Shown here one piece after another: positions 26,889 through 35,885 of a stretch of DNA of 64,000 nucleotides. Each line of letters opens with the position of its first letter. The first letter of the stretch is position 1. The DNA comes from Natronogracilivirga saccharolytica (GTDB taxonomy: Bacteria; Bacteroidota; Rhodothermia; Balneolales; Natronogracilivirgulaceae). The stretch is from positions 310,001 to 374,000 of the forward strand of contig NZ_JAFIDN010000002.1 of assembly GCF_017921895.1 (NCBI RefSeq), written 5' to 3'. Position numbers and translations under genes: made by a program. The notes beneath the pieces were generated by a model. The model made no database searches. It had not been told where the DNA came from and saw only the letters and a program-made list of their open reading frames with translations.

Positions 26889-27971
26889 TCAGGTCCAGTA
26901 ACCCCGTCCGACCCCCCTGATCAGCAGAAACAGGAACAGCGGTGCGCCAATGAACGATGTCAGAATGCCGACGGGCAGGATGACCGGGGAGAAAAGGGTG
27001 CGTGCCACCGTATCGGAAAGCAGCAAAAACATGCCTCCGAAAACTGCGGTGGCCGGAATGAGAAACGATTCGTCCCCGCCGATTATACGCCGGACAATGT
27101 GCGGAACCACCAGTCCTACAAACGCAATTATCCCGTAATAGCTGACCACAACAGCTGTGGCCAGGGAAGCGGCAAGCATTCCGCTCAGCCGGATACGGTC
27201 CGGATTTACGCCAACACTGCGTGCATATTCGTCCCCGGATTGCAGCGCCTTGTAATTCCAGGTCATAAACATGAAGAAAACCATTATGGGCGTGAGGATC
27301 AGCGCAAGCATGCCGATGTCGGTCCAGCCGGCACGACCCAGGTCGCCGAACATCCAGAAAACGATAGCGGCGAGTTCGATATCCGTGGCGATGTACTGCA
27401 GGGCCGATAATCCGGCGCTGAACAGCGATCCGATTGCGATGCCGGCCAGGATCAGGATTTCCGGGGTAATCCCGCGGAATCTGGCAATGGCCAGGATCAG
27501 ACCGGTACCTGCCAGACTCCATATAAACGCCGAACCCATCACCGCGTAGCGATCCTGAAATACCGAAAAAAGACGAATGGCTGCTTCTCCGTCACCGCCG
27601 GCAATGTGTCCGGAACCCAGGAAGACGATGCCGAAAGCGGCTCCGAAAGCGGCGGCGCCCGATATCCCGAGCGTGTAGGGTGAGGCCAGCGGGTTTCGCA
27701 GCAGGCTCTGCATCACAGCTCCTGAAACCGATAGTGCGAGTCCGCCAAGCAGTGCTGCCAGCACCCTCGGAAGCCGGATATGTATAACAATCTGTTCCGT
27801 GACGGTATCACCGCGTCCGGTTACGGCCAGGATCACATCGCGCCATGACAGTCCCGCAGCACCGCTGGACATGGCATAGACAGCGACAAGCAGTGTCGCC
27901 AGGAAGATCAATGCCAGAAACAGCAGTCGCTTGCGGATATGATGATGATATTGGCGGATGACCTGGTTCAT
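26889..27971 (-). CDS. FecCD-family ABC permease
   Basis: This inner-membrane permease belongs to the iron-siderophore, heme and cobalamin importer family. The 360 residues show roughly ten hydrophobic helices. Family signatures include IRLPRVLAALLGGLALSVSGA near 75-100, NPLASPYTLGISGAAAFGA and, near the C-terminus, FVGLVVPHIVRRIIG, the loop that contacts the ATPase. It lies 57 bp upstream of the ATPase start and 248 bp downstream of the binding-protein gene, a gap that holds a 29-bp direct repeat. Confidence 0.93.
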   Translation of the reverse strand: MNQVIRQYHHHIRKRLLFLALIFLATLLVAVYAMSSGAAGLSWRDVILAVTGRGDTVTEQIVIHIRLPRVLAALLGGLALSVSGAVMQSLLRNPLASPYTLGISGAAAFGAAFGIVFLGSGHIAGGDGEAAIRLFSVFQDRYAVMGSAFIWSLAGTGLILAIARFRGITPEILILAGIAIGSLFSAGLSALQYIATDIELAAIVFWMFGDLGRAGWTDIGMLALILTPIMVFFMFMTWNYKALQSGDEYARSVGVNPDRIRLSGMLAASLATAVVVSYYGIIAFVGLVVPHIVRRIIGGDESFLIPATAVFGGMFLLLSDTVARTLFSPVILPVGILTSFIGAPLFLFLLIRGVGRGYWT

Positions 27972-28015
27972 GCCGGAAGGTAGGCTGCTATTGTTTCTGT
28001 TTCAAATAAACAGGG

Positions 28016-28110
28016 TAAAGAGCTGCGGATTTTTCTGTGTGAACACAATCTTGCCTCGTCCGTAAATTCCCCCTTAACTTCTAAAGAGCTGCGGATTTTT
28101 CTGTGCGAAC
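28016..28110. repeat. Pair of 29-bp direct repeats between binding-protein and permease genes
   Basis: Copies at 28016-28044 and 28082-28110 start TAAAGAGCTGCGGA and differ at one base; 37 bp separate them. They lie in the only large gap of the importer operon. Read on the minus strand they end in a GC-poor stretch with no clear terminator. This could be a dispersed intergenic repeat or a control site that adjusts expression of the distal two genes. Confidence 0.6.
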
Positions 28111-28219
28111 CCGTTTGGGTGGGATCCATGTTATGTTCGGTTGAGTGTCGGCCGGATCCGGCAATTCGCCTGAAAGAAGCCTCCTGCAGCAGGATGGTGC
28201 AGACAGCCATCGGGGAAAC

Positions 28220-29392
28220 TCACAGTTCACCGGACAGACTGCGAAGCCCGCCGTTCATGGTTCCGGACACCTGGTCATACACCCCCCGTCCCAAAAAAGC
28301 TTTGTAAACGGAGTCCGCTTTATCGGCCATGTCAATATCGTCGAACCGCCCGGGGTATAGTTGTTTGCCGGCATACCAGGCGTTGATGAGCATGTGCTCG
28401 TAGTTTGCGGCGTAGTTGTTGTAGGGCAGCAGACCGTAAACGCGGCCCTCCCCGATAGCGGAGAGGCCGTTATACAGCGGTGTGCCGGACCGGATTTCCG
28501 GCTGTACCACCTGCCAGCTCGATAAATCGACAAACAGCACATCCGGATTCCACATCAGAAGCTGTTCCTTGTCTATGAATGTGCCGTCTATGGGATTGAT
28601 AAGCTGTTCATCGAGATCTGCGGCGACATTGTCGATTCCGGCAAACCGGAACGGCGGATAATGAGGCTCGGTGGCATTGATGCCCTGTGCACCGCGATAG
28701 GATATGCCGCCGACATAGGCGCGCGGACGTTCACCGGAGTTTACATCTCCGGTGCGGTCTTTCAGATCGCGGATGGATGAGCGGATGAAGCGGGTAAGTT
28801 CTTCGGCACGCTCCTCCCTGCCAAGCACGCGCCCCATAAGTTCCAGCGACTCCAGAAGCACGCCGCGGCGTTCGGCAAAATCGCCGTAATCCAAGACCAC
28901 GACCGGGATGCCGGTTTGATTTTGCAGCTCATCCGCCTGTCCTGAAGTGGCGAATGTCATGAAGATAACATCCGGGCGGGCTGCAACCAGCAGCTCGGCA
29001 TCTCCTCCCATCAGCGGACCAATGACCGGACGTTCGCGCAGTTCGGGATGGGCGAACAGATAGGGCCGGTCGGCATTGCGTTCCGGCTCTTCAATCCCGG
29101 CAACCATATCAGATGCATTCAGCCAGGTAATCAAACGCAGCGCACCTGCGCGCAGGCCGATGATGCGTTCGGGCGTACGGTCGAATGTGATTTCACGACC
29201 GGCCATGTCGCGAACGGTTATGGAGGTATCTTCCCGGGCATCTGTGACGTCCCTTGCGGGTTCAGAAGAACTGCCGCCGTCGCGCCCACCGTTTTTGCAG
29301 GTCGATGTCACAAAAAGGAATGTGAGCAGGAGCGCAATGGCGGCCGTCATTTCCAGAAATCTTCCGTTGTTTTTGCTATTGCGGCCAGTCAT
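28220..29392 (-). CDS. Periplasmic metal-chelate binding protein of the importer (cobalamin/Fe3+-siderophore family)
   Basis: This class III binding protein (periplasmic-binding family PF01497) captures a metal complex. The signal segment is at about 15-30, with a possible but atypical lipobox before C32. The mature part shows RDMAGREITFDRTPERIIGL, PDVIFMTFA, a long central helix and GISYRGAQG with TEPHYPPF, a variant unlike classic FepB or BtuF. The last 17 bp of the receptor gene overlap its start, giving translational coupling. The substrate cannot be read from sequence. Siderophore iron, a corrinoid, a nickel chelate or an oxyanion (some relatives bind molybdate) are all possible. Confidence 0.85.
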   Translation of the reverse strand: MTGRNSKNNGRFLEMTAAIALLLTFLFVTSTCKNGGRDGGSSSEPARDVTDAREDTSITVRDMAGREITFDRTPERIIGLRAGALRLITWLNASDMVAGIEEPERNADRPYLFAHPELRERPVIGPLMGGDAELLVAARPDVIFMTFATSGQADELQNQTGIPVVVLDYGDFAERRGVLLESLELMGRVLGREERAEELTRFIRSSIRDLKDRTGDVNSGERPRAYVGGISYRGAQGINATEPHYPPFRFAGIDNVAADLDEQLINPIDGTFIDKEQLLMWNPDVLFVDLSSWQVVQPEIRSGTPLYNGLSAIGEGRVYGLLPYNNYAANYEHMLINAWYAGKQLYPGRFDDIDMADKADSVYKAFLGRGVYDQVSGTMNGGLRSLSGEL

Positions 29393-31508
29393 AACTTAGC
29401 GTCAGGTTCAGCATGCGGCCCGGAGACATGTCCTCGGTTGTTTCCATGCGGCGGTTATCAGCGATATCAAGAACCTCCAGTGACGCCGAAACTCCGTAAC
29501 CGATATCGCGGGCCACCATCAGATCAAATGTAACATAGCTGTCAAGTGATGCCGTGTTGTCATCGGATGTGTACTGCCGGCTTTTGTACAGGGCGGAAAG
29601 TCCGAACTTTGCAGGGGCGCCCCGCCACTGGAGGCGGCCTTTGATCTGATGTTCGGGCGAATAGGTCAGCCTGTTGCCTTCAAGGTCTTCGCGCTCGGGA
29701 AAGGACAGGATACGCGTGTGATTGTAGCCGTAGTTGGCACTCAGATGCAGGCGCTCCCCGGCAATCCAGTTAACGTCGAATTCGGCTCCGGCAACCTGCA
29801 CTGCGGAGACATTCTGGCGCTGATGAATCATCGGACCGTTTTCCCATAACCGGTCACCTGTGGCGACGTAATAGAGAAAATCACGGCCATAGGAGTAGAA
29901 CAGCGAAGGCGCCAGCTGCCAGCGCCAGTGGGGGCGCCATTCGCCGCCGGTTTCCCAGGTATCGACGGTCTCGGGTCCGAGGCGGGGATTGGCAATTTTC
30001 GGACCGACACGGCTCCAGCCGGTTCGGGTCAGGTCATCCAGTACCGAGGCGCGGAATCCCCTTCCGTATGACAAATAAGAAGAAGCATTCGGTTGTGGTG
30101 AAAAGCGAATAGCAATGCGGGGACTGAACGTGGACCAGGTGTGCTCATCCAGCTCGCCGTTCCAACCGGCAAAATCGCTGACCTCATCACCATCCGCCCA
30201 AAAATATCCGTCGTAAAAGCTGACGTGATCGTACCGGAGTCCGAGCTGCAAGTGCATCGTTTCGTCGCGCATGGAAATTTCGTCCTGCACGTATCCGGCC
30301 AGAAATCGCATGGTTCCCCGGTTGACGACCTGGTCAGGCGAGGTCTGATAAAAATCTCCGCCGTCAATAGAGCCGCGCCGGACATCGAATCCTGCCGTGA
30401 GTTCATGATTTGCGTTCCCGGTAAGCGACGGGATCGTTCCGGTCTGATGGAACAGATCGAGCGTCAGGCCCATGTCATCCCGGTCCGAGTCGACATCAAA
30501 CCGCTCATAGTTATCGCCGCGCATGCGCTCGCTGATCCGGAAATAGTCCTCACGCTGGAAAAATACGTTGAGCCGGTAGCCGAGATCGGCGCGCTCTCCC
30601 CTGGCCTGCAGCCTCATGCGTGTCATGTCAAAATTGCGATGCATTCCGTCCGGAGCCTGAATTTCCGTGCCCTCGCCACGCTTGTCGCGGTAAATATCCA
30701 GCCCGGCATCCAGTTCAAGAAGACTACCGGCCCGGTAGGTGGCCCGTCCCTGAACGCCGCCTTCCCGCAGGAATCGGGGGACACTGTATTCGTAGCCCGG
30801 TTCGGACCGAAGGGAGTCCGGGGTGGTGTTGTAGCCGTCACTGTAATTGAAGAAACCGCTGATGCGGAAATCGAACGAATCGGATGGGCGTCCGGAAAGC
30901 GTGAGGCTGCTTTTAGAGGTGTTGAACGTTCCGTACGATACAGCGGCGGATGCGGCAAGCGGCTCCTCCGGAGTTCTTGTGACAATGTTGATCACACCGC
31001 TCATGGCATTGCTTCCGTAAAGAGACGAACCGGGGCCTTTGAACACCTCGACCTGCTCGATGGTCCGGGTACTGATGCTGTTCCAGTTGACTCCTCCGGA
31101 ATCCGAGGTGTTTACCGGCATGCCGTCCAGCAGCACCAGTGTGCGGCTTTGCTCATCGGCGGAGATGCCGCGTATGCTGACGCGCGGGCGCATGGTAAAC
31201 ATACCCATGGAACTGTTGACATTGACACCGGAAACGGTACGGAGCTTGTCATCGAGGCCCCGGGCGGGTGTCAGATCCCAGTCACGTGACGACAGCACAT
31301 CAACCCTCGCCGGCACACTGCGTGCCGGGCGGGCTGTTTTTGTTGCGGTGATTTCGATGTCAAGAAATTTGTGAAAAAGCGTGTCGATGCGATCTGTTTC
31401 GGCTGTTGCATTACCCGGACTGGCTGACAGGGAACCGGAAAAGGCGAAAGCAGACAGCATCACCGGGATTATGGCAGGCACAGAAGACTTCAGTATCGTA
31501 CGTATCAT
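29376..31508 (-). CDS. TonB-dependent outer-membrane receptor
   Basis: This 22-stranded gated channel imports a scarce ligand using TonB energy. The 710 residues have a signal peptide (1-30), a plug at about 60-178 with EITATKTARPARSVPARVDVL at its start, SIRGISADEQSRTLVLLDG and VEVFKGPGSSLYGSNAMSGVINIVT. The barrel ends at LTLSYDWPQ with no terminal aromatic Phe. It lacks the N-terminal carboxypeptidase-like domain of SusC proteins, so it resembles siderophore, heme or corrinoid receptors. It is the first gene of the importer set. No cobalamin-riboswitch pattern was seen in the 117 bp upstream. Confidence 0.93.
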   Translation of the reverse strand: MIRTILKSSVPAIIPVMLSAFAFSGSLSASPGNATAETDRIDTLFHKFLDIEITATKTARPARSVPARVDVLSSRDWDLTPARGLDDKLRTVSGVNVNSSMGMFTMRPRVSIRGISADEQSRTLVLLDGMPVNTSDSGGVNWNSISTRTIEQVEVFKGPGSSLYGSNAMSGVINIVTRTPEEPLAASAAVSYGTFNTSKSSLTLSGRPSDSFDFRISGFFNYSDGYNTTPDSLRSEPGYEYSVPRFLREGGVQGRATYRAGSLLELDAGLDIYRDKRGEGTEIQAPDGMHRNFDMTRMRLQARGERADLGYRLNVFFQREDYFRISERMRGDNYERFDVDSDRDDMGLTLDLFHQTGTIPSLTGNANHELTAGFDVRRGSIDGGDFYQTSPDQVVNRGTMRFLAGYVQDEISMRDETMHLQLGLRYDHVSFYDGYFWADGDEVSDFAGWNGELDEHTWSTFSPRIAIRFSPQPNASSYLSYGRGFRASVLDDLTRTGWSRVGPKIANPRLGPETVDTWETGGEWRPHWRWQLAPSLFYSYGRDFLYYVATGDRLWENGPMIHQRQNVSAVQVAGAEFDVNWIAGERLHLSANYGYNHTRILSFPEREDLEGNRLTYSPEHQIKGRLQWRGAPAKFGLSALYKSRQYTSDDNTASLDSYVTFDLMVARDIGYGVSASLEVLDIADNRRMETTEDMSPGRMLNLTLSYDWPQ

Positions 31509-31625
31509 GACAGATAACCTCGGTGTGTCGGGTTGTTGTATCTGCTTTCAAAATACGATTTTGTGTGAAATCTCTGTGAAATACCATTCAGCAGATACCG
31601 ATGCTGCTGAGATTAAACATCAACA

Positions 31626-32105
31626 TTATTCGATAACTTCTGTAATAATGTCCTCTATTTCACTTGTAGCCCTGGCCATGACATCCTCTATGACACCGCT
31701 GAAGGAACGGGCAATTGCCTCATTGTCCATCCGGGATATGTAAGTGTTGCCGTTGCTTTTTTCGTAGACGGCAATGCGGCACGGCATCAGGGGTGAGATG
31801 ATCCGTTCGTCGTCGAGCTCAAGGATCCGGGCAGCATAGTGTGATGAACACAGTTCCAGTATCTGAATATTCTGAACGTCATGACCGTGACCGGCCAGAG
31901 TGGATTTCATGTCGTGTACGTTGACGATACCCCATCCGGCATCATCCACTTTCTTTTCAATCTGTTCGATGGTTGTGTCGAAGTCAAAACGGGAACGGTC
32001 TTCCATCAGGATGTGATCATCGGTGGAGCTGAAGGCGAAGATACCGGAGAAAATCAGTGCGAACAGAGCACCTGAAAATGTAAATAATGCTGTATTTTTA
32101 ATCAT
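31626..32105 (-). CDS. DUF302 domain protein with signal peptide
   Basis: The 159-residue protein has an N-terminal hydrophobic signal or anchor (about 4-26). It is followed by a DUF302 fold: RFDFDTTIEQIEKKVDDAGWG, then LCSSHYAARIL and the MPCRIAVYEKSNG strand. DUF302 proteins are small, often periplasmic and of unknown biochemistry; several occur beside thiol or metal genes. It is 117 bp upstream of the TonB receptor on the same strand and could share its transcript. The two cysteines C86 and C108 (approximate positions) are the only chemically notable residues. Confidence 0.82.
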   Translation of the reverse strand: MIKNTALFTFSGALFALIFSGIFAFSSTDDHILMEDRSRFDFDTTIEQIEKKVDDAGWGIVNVHDMKSTLAGHGHDVQNIQILELCSSHYAARILELDDERIISPLMPCRIAVYEKSNGNTYISRMDNEAIARSFSGVIEDVMARATSEIEDIITEVIE

Positions 32106-32536
32106 TTTTATATGTAGTTGCTTGTTGTTGGTTAATTTGTATTATAAAATATATATAAATATATAAGTATATGCAATAGCTGTCTCCTTATCTTCTGCAA
32201 GGCAGGAAGAGATTGGAATTCCGGAACCGGAACATGATTAAAAAAGAGTGAACTTTTAGCATAACAAGGGCCGGATAATGCATGGTAATATTAAATACTC
32301 TTAATGACCGACGGCAATTATTAGACCGCTGTAACATTGAGCCGGGCAAAACGGCGATTTTGAAGCGAAATAATGTGACTTTATCAGAACAGCGCTCTGG
32401 CAACCCGCTGTCGGTCCAATTCGCTTAAGGTATTCTAATTTGGAGACTGAGGGCGACGGTTTTAGATTACCTCCAGAATTTAAAAAGCGCTGTACAGATG
32501 CAGCGTAATTACTGAAGAGCAGAATGTGAAACAGCG

Positions 32537-32570
32537 GGTGACCAACCCACAGAAATAAAGGTGACCAACC
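32537..32570. repeat. Duplicated 11-bp sequence GGTGACCAACC
   Basis: GGTGACCAACC occurs at 32537-32547 and again at 32560-32570, with 12 bp between copies. It lies within the gene-poor region. It could be a binding-site pair or the end of a decayed element; nothing further is visible. Confidence 0.45.
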
Positions 32571-32651
32571 TGACGTCTTGGAAAACTGATTAATGTTGCG
32601 GTATGCAACCCGAAAATCAGGAGAAGTAACTATTACTCAAGACTATGTTAA

Positions 32652-32684
32652 AAAGCCCCGGTATCATGCAGATGCCGGGGCTTT
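32652..32684. terminator. Strong bidirectional hairpin terminator
   Basis: A 14-bp stem with one G-T pair runs from AAAGCCCCGG at 32652 to CCGGGGCTTT ending at 32684, closed by a 5-nt loop. On the plus strand it is followed by TTTATATTTT. On the minus strand the stem runs into five T. It has the form of an intrinsic terminator usable in both directions, yet no gene is recognised on either side within 280 bp. Confidence 0.75.
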
Positions 32685-32970
32685 ATATTTTAGCACTTCG
32701 TCAGCATTTCAATGCCGTAGTGTCATGTCCGGATACAAGAAGAGGACAAGCTTTTCGTTTGAAGATGAGCAACGGAATCTTGTCAGGCCGGCAACTGTTT
32801 CATACTCCATCACTAATGATAGTTCACACTGTTAAGGAAACAGCCCGATTCTCAGCAATGAGATCGGCAGCTGCTCAAACAAACCGGACGGCAGGTTATT
32901 AACGACAGGTCATTAACGAAACGATATATTCTTATGGCATCCTGTTTTACCGGGCAAGCACGGAGGAAGT

Positions 32971-34347
32971 TTGAGCGACGATAAGAGGGACGCTTTCGGC
33001 ACGCAGCCCCTTGGTCAGCTGCTTCGCAAACAGGCGGTACCGGCATCAGCCGGAATCCTGGTGATGTCAATCTATGGTATCGTAGATACATTGTTTGTCG
33101 GACTCTGGGTCGGATCGCTCGGCATAGGAGCAATCACCGTGGTACTGCCAATCTCATTCCTGATAGCCAGCATCGGCATGGCAATAGGCATCGGTGGCGC
33201 ATCGGTCATATCCCGTGCATTCGGCGCCGGTGATGACGAGAAAGCATATCACACTTTCGGCAATCAGATGGGGATGACATTTACCCTTTCAGTGGTCTTC
33301 ATGGCTGCCGGGTTTCTGTTTATGGATTCCATTCTCAGCTTGTTTGGCGGCCGTGGTGACGTTGCCGAGTTTGCCCGCACGTACTTCGGGATCATCCTGC
33401 TGGGTGTTCCCTTTCTGGCGTGGGCGATGATGAGCAATAATGTAATCCGCGCAGAGGGACACCCGCGCACTGCGATGCTGATCATCATGATCCCCGCTGT
33501 TGTCAACATCATACTCGATCCGATTCTGATTGTATATCTGGACATGGGTCTTGCCGGGGCTGCCTGGGCAACTACATTGTCCTACATGTGCAGTGCCGTT
33601 TTCGCCACCTGGTTTTTTCTCAGGGGAAAGTCCCGGATGAAGCTGCGGGCAGAGTATTTGCGTCCGGATCCAACTATCGTTCGTGAAGTGTCATCACTGG
33701 GGGCCGTCTCATTCGCCCGCCAGGGTACCATCACGTTACTGTCGCTGGTTCTGAACAACTCGCTGTTTATCTATGGCGGAGAAATGGGGCTGTCCATATA
33801 CGGGATCATAAACCGGCTGCTGATGTTTGCAAACTTCCCCGTAATTGGCATCACGCAGGGATTTGTCCCCATTTGCGGATATAACTACGGTGCCCGGCTC
33901 ATGAAAAGAGTACGCCGGCTGACCCGTATGGCCATAACATCAGCCGTGCTTATATCACTGGGCATATTCACCATCATTATGACAATGGCTCCTCATATCG
34001 TCTCCATTTTTACCAACAACCAGGAGCTTATTGAGCAAACAACCCCCGCCCTTCGCTGGGTTTTTCTCGGCATTCCGCTCATAGGCATCAATCTGATCGG
34101 CAGTGCCTATTTTCAGGCCATTGGAAAAGCACGTCCGGCACTGGTGCTGGCACTTGCAAAACAGGGCATATTGCTGATTCCGCTCGTTCTGATGCTGCCG
34201 CTTGTTTTTGGAATCAATGGCATATGGTACGCGTTTCCGCTTGCAGACCTTGGTGCTGCATTGATTACACTTGTGTTTTTCCGCTACATGGGAAAGAAAC
34301 AGGAGTATCCGGTCGAAGCAAAAACTGAAGCTGTTGCAGGGAATTAA
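32971..34347 (+). CDS. MATE-family multidrug efflux transporter
   Basis: This is an inner-membrane antiporter that exports organic cations using a Na+ or H+ gradient. The 458 residues show twelve hydrophobic segments in two homologous halves, with PASAGILVMSIYGIVDTLFVG at the start of the first and SFARQGTITLLSLVLNNSLF opening the second. PVIGITQGFVPICGYNYGA is a typical MATE segment. The start is a TTG with GGAGG four bases upstream; no better ATG exists nearby. It is a single-gene unit beside the gene-poor region. Substrates cannot be told from sequence. Confidence 0.9.
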   Translation: MSDDKRDAFGTQPLGQLLRKQAVPASAGILVMSIYGIVDTLFVGLWVGSLGIGAITVVLPISFLIASIGMAIGIGGASVISRAFGAGDDEKAYHTFGNQMGMTFTLSVVFMAAGFLFMDSILSLFGGRGDVAEFARTYFGIILLGVPFLAWAMMSNNVIRAEGHPRTAMLIIMIPAVVNIILDPILIVYLDMGLAGAAWATTLSYMCSAVFATWFFLRGKSRMKLRAEYLRPDPTIVREVSSLGAVSFARQGTITLLSLVLNNSLFIYGGEMGLSIYGIINRLLMFANFPVIGITQGFVPICGYNYGARLMKRVRRLTRMAITSAVLISLGIFTIIMTMAPHIVSIFTNNQELIEQTTPALRWVFLGIPLIGINLIGSAYFQAIGKARPALVLALAKQGILLIPLVLMLPLVFGINGIWYAFPLADLGAALITLVFFRYMGKKQEYPVEAKTEAVAGN

Positions 34348-34471
34348 AAACCGGTTGTCTGATGATGACTTCCCGGTCTGAGAATATGAAGTTGCGGCAA
34401 CTGCTGAATCAAAGATAAGCTTCGATGTCCGGCAAGATTGAAGCCACAGTCGCGGCATTCACATCAGTTAA

Positions 34472-35776
34472 TCACAGATAGGCTCCGATGGTGCCGCGGA
34501 CAATCCATCCCCATGTTTTGTGCCGCAGTGGCCTGTTGCTGAGATCTTCCAGAGTGAGTCGTTCGGATTGTGCCAGATCCCGCTCATAATGCTGCACCAT
34601 TTCTCTGGCAAAAGTGGAATCCAGTGCGTTGACGTTCATTTCATCATTGATCCGGAACGAGCGGTTGTCAAAGTTCGTCGAGCCAACAGACACAAAATAA
34701 TCATCGATAATCAGCATTTTTGCATGATACATTGACGGCTTGAACTCGTAAATGGCCACACCGTCTTCGATCAGACCGGTATAAAGCGTATGGGCAGCAT
34801 GCCGGATGTATTTCTGGTCAATGTGTTCACCGGGCGTAAGGATAGTGACGTCTACTCCGCGGCGGGAGGCATCACGAATGGCATCCAGAAAGAAACGGTC
34901 CGGGAAAAAGTAAGCGGAGCTGATACGGATGGAGTTTTCAGCCGAAGCGATGGCGTGCAAAAGCATTTTCCGCATTCGTTTTTCACCTTCCCTGGGCCGG
35001 CTGCTGACTACCTGCATGGCAGCGGTACCGACGGAGTCGGAATTCGGATAATATTGTTCACCAAGGAGCAGCTCGCCGCGGGCAGACACCCAGTTTTCAG
35101 AAAAAGCGCCCTGTATTTCTCTGACGACCGGACCGCTGATCCGGAAGTGGTAGTCCCGATACCCGCCGTCCACCGGGTCGGGAAGCCAGCTGTCGGCTGT
35201 ATTGACGCCGCCGGTGTAGGCAACACGGCCATCCAGAACCATAATTTTCCGGTGAGTACGGTGATTGAACCGGGACAGATGATACCATGCAGGTTCGCGC
35301 CATCGCTCGAGGTCGACTCCGGCTTGCTGCAGTGTGTCCAGCTGTGCCCGTGTTGCGGCAACGGAGCCGATGAAATCCATCAGGAAATGAATATCGACCC
35401 CGCGGCGTGATGCGGAAGCAAGTTCCGCGGCAAACCGGGTGGCCACCTCATCGCCTCTGAAATTGTAGGTCTCCTTGGTGATACAGCACCCGGCCTCACC
35501 AATGTCACGGATCATCGCATCAAAGATATCCTTGCCGCGATCCAGAACCTCAATGTGATTGCCGTTTACCCAGTCACGTCCGGTCAGCCGCCCGCTGTCC
35601 CGCCGGAACTGGGGATCACTGACGGAATAGGATGTTATTACCGGTTCGGTTACACGAAATTCCTTTGGTGTGGCATTGAAAAAGACCAGGGACCCCAGCA
35701 AATACAGGAACAACAAACCTGCCGCAAAGGCAAGCAGTTTCAACAGGCGTTTCGATATGCGAACGCGTTTCAGCAT
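34472..35776 (-). CDS. Phospholipase D-family protein, probable cardiolipin synthase
   Basis: The enzyme would condense phosphatidylglycerol to cardiolipin at the inner membrane. One transmembrane helix is at about 10-33. Two HKD motifs are complete: H175, K177, D182 (HRKIMVLDG) and H351, K353, D358 (HAKMLIIDD followed by GSTNFD). The length of 434 residues fits ClsB/YwnE-like enzymes with a single anchor. Other PLD-superfamily phosphodiesterases cannot be excluded. It stands between two unrelated transcription units on the minus strand. Confidence 0.82.
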   Translation of the reverse strand: MLKRVRISKRLLKLLAFAAGLLFLYLLGSLVFFNATPKEFRVTEPVITSYSVSDPQFRRDSGRLTGRDWVNGNHIEVLDRGKDIFDAMIRDIGEAGCCITKETYNFRGDEVATRFAAELASASRRGVDIHFLMDFIGSVAATRAQLDTLQQAGVDLERWREPAWYHLSRFNHRTHRKIMVLDGRVAYTGGVNTADSWLPDPVDGGYRDYHFRISGPVVREIQGAFSENWVSARGELLLGEQYYPNSDSVGTAAMQVVSSRPREGEKRMRKMLLHAIASAENSIRISSAYFFPDRFFLDAIRDASRRGVDVTILTPGEHIDQKYIRHAAHTLYTGLIEDGVAIYEFKPSMYHAKMLIIDDYFVSVGSTNFDNRSFRINDEMNVNALDSTFAREMVQHYERDLAQSERLTLEDLSNRPLRHKTWGWIVRGTIGAYL

Positions 35777-35885
35777 AGAGAGCGGTAATAAATCCCAATG
35801 TTAGCAGATACTGCAGATACAGAAATAATAACGGATTCCGAGATTAAAAAAGGATACACAAAATTGCAGCATTAAGCGTTCCCTG

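Larger units (their letters stand above)
32106..32970. other. Gene-poor region between DUF302 and MATE genes
   Basis: In these 865 bp I find no open frame with recognisable content or good ribosome site. The stretch is AT-rich in its left half. It contains an 11-bp sequence repeated at 32537-32547 and 32560-32570 and a strong 14-bp hairpin at 32652-32684. It may hold an unannotated small RNA or the remains of a lost gene or mobile element, which cannot be decided here. Confidence 0.5.

Noticed and set aside
28016-28110. CRISPR array
   Set aside because: Only two repeat copies with one spacer, no cas gene nearby and no further units.
30141-31289. A 382-codon frame antisense to the TonB receptor
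   Set aside because: The receptor on the minus strand has plug and barrel motifs throughout. The other frame has none.
31509-31625. Cobalamin riboswitch before the TonB receptor
   Set aside because: The spacer is only 117 bp and shows none of the conserved B12-box elements. A covariance search was not possible.
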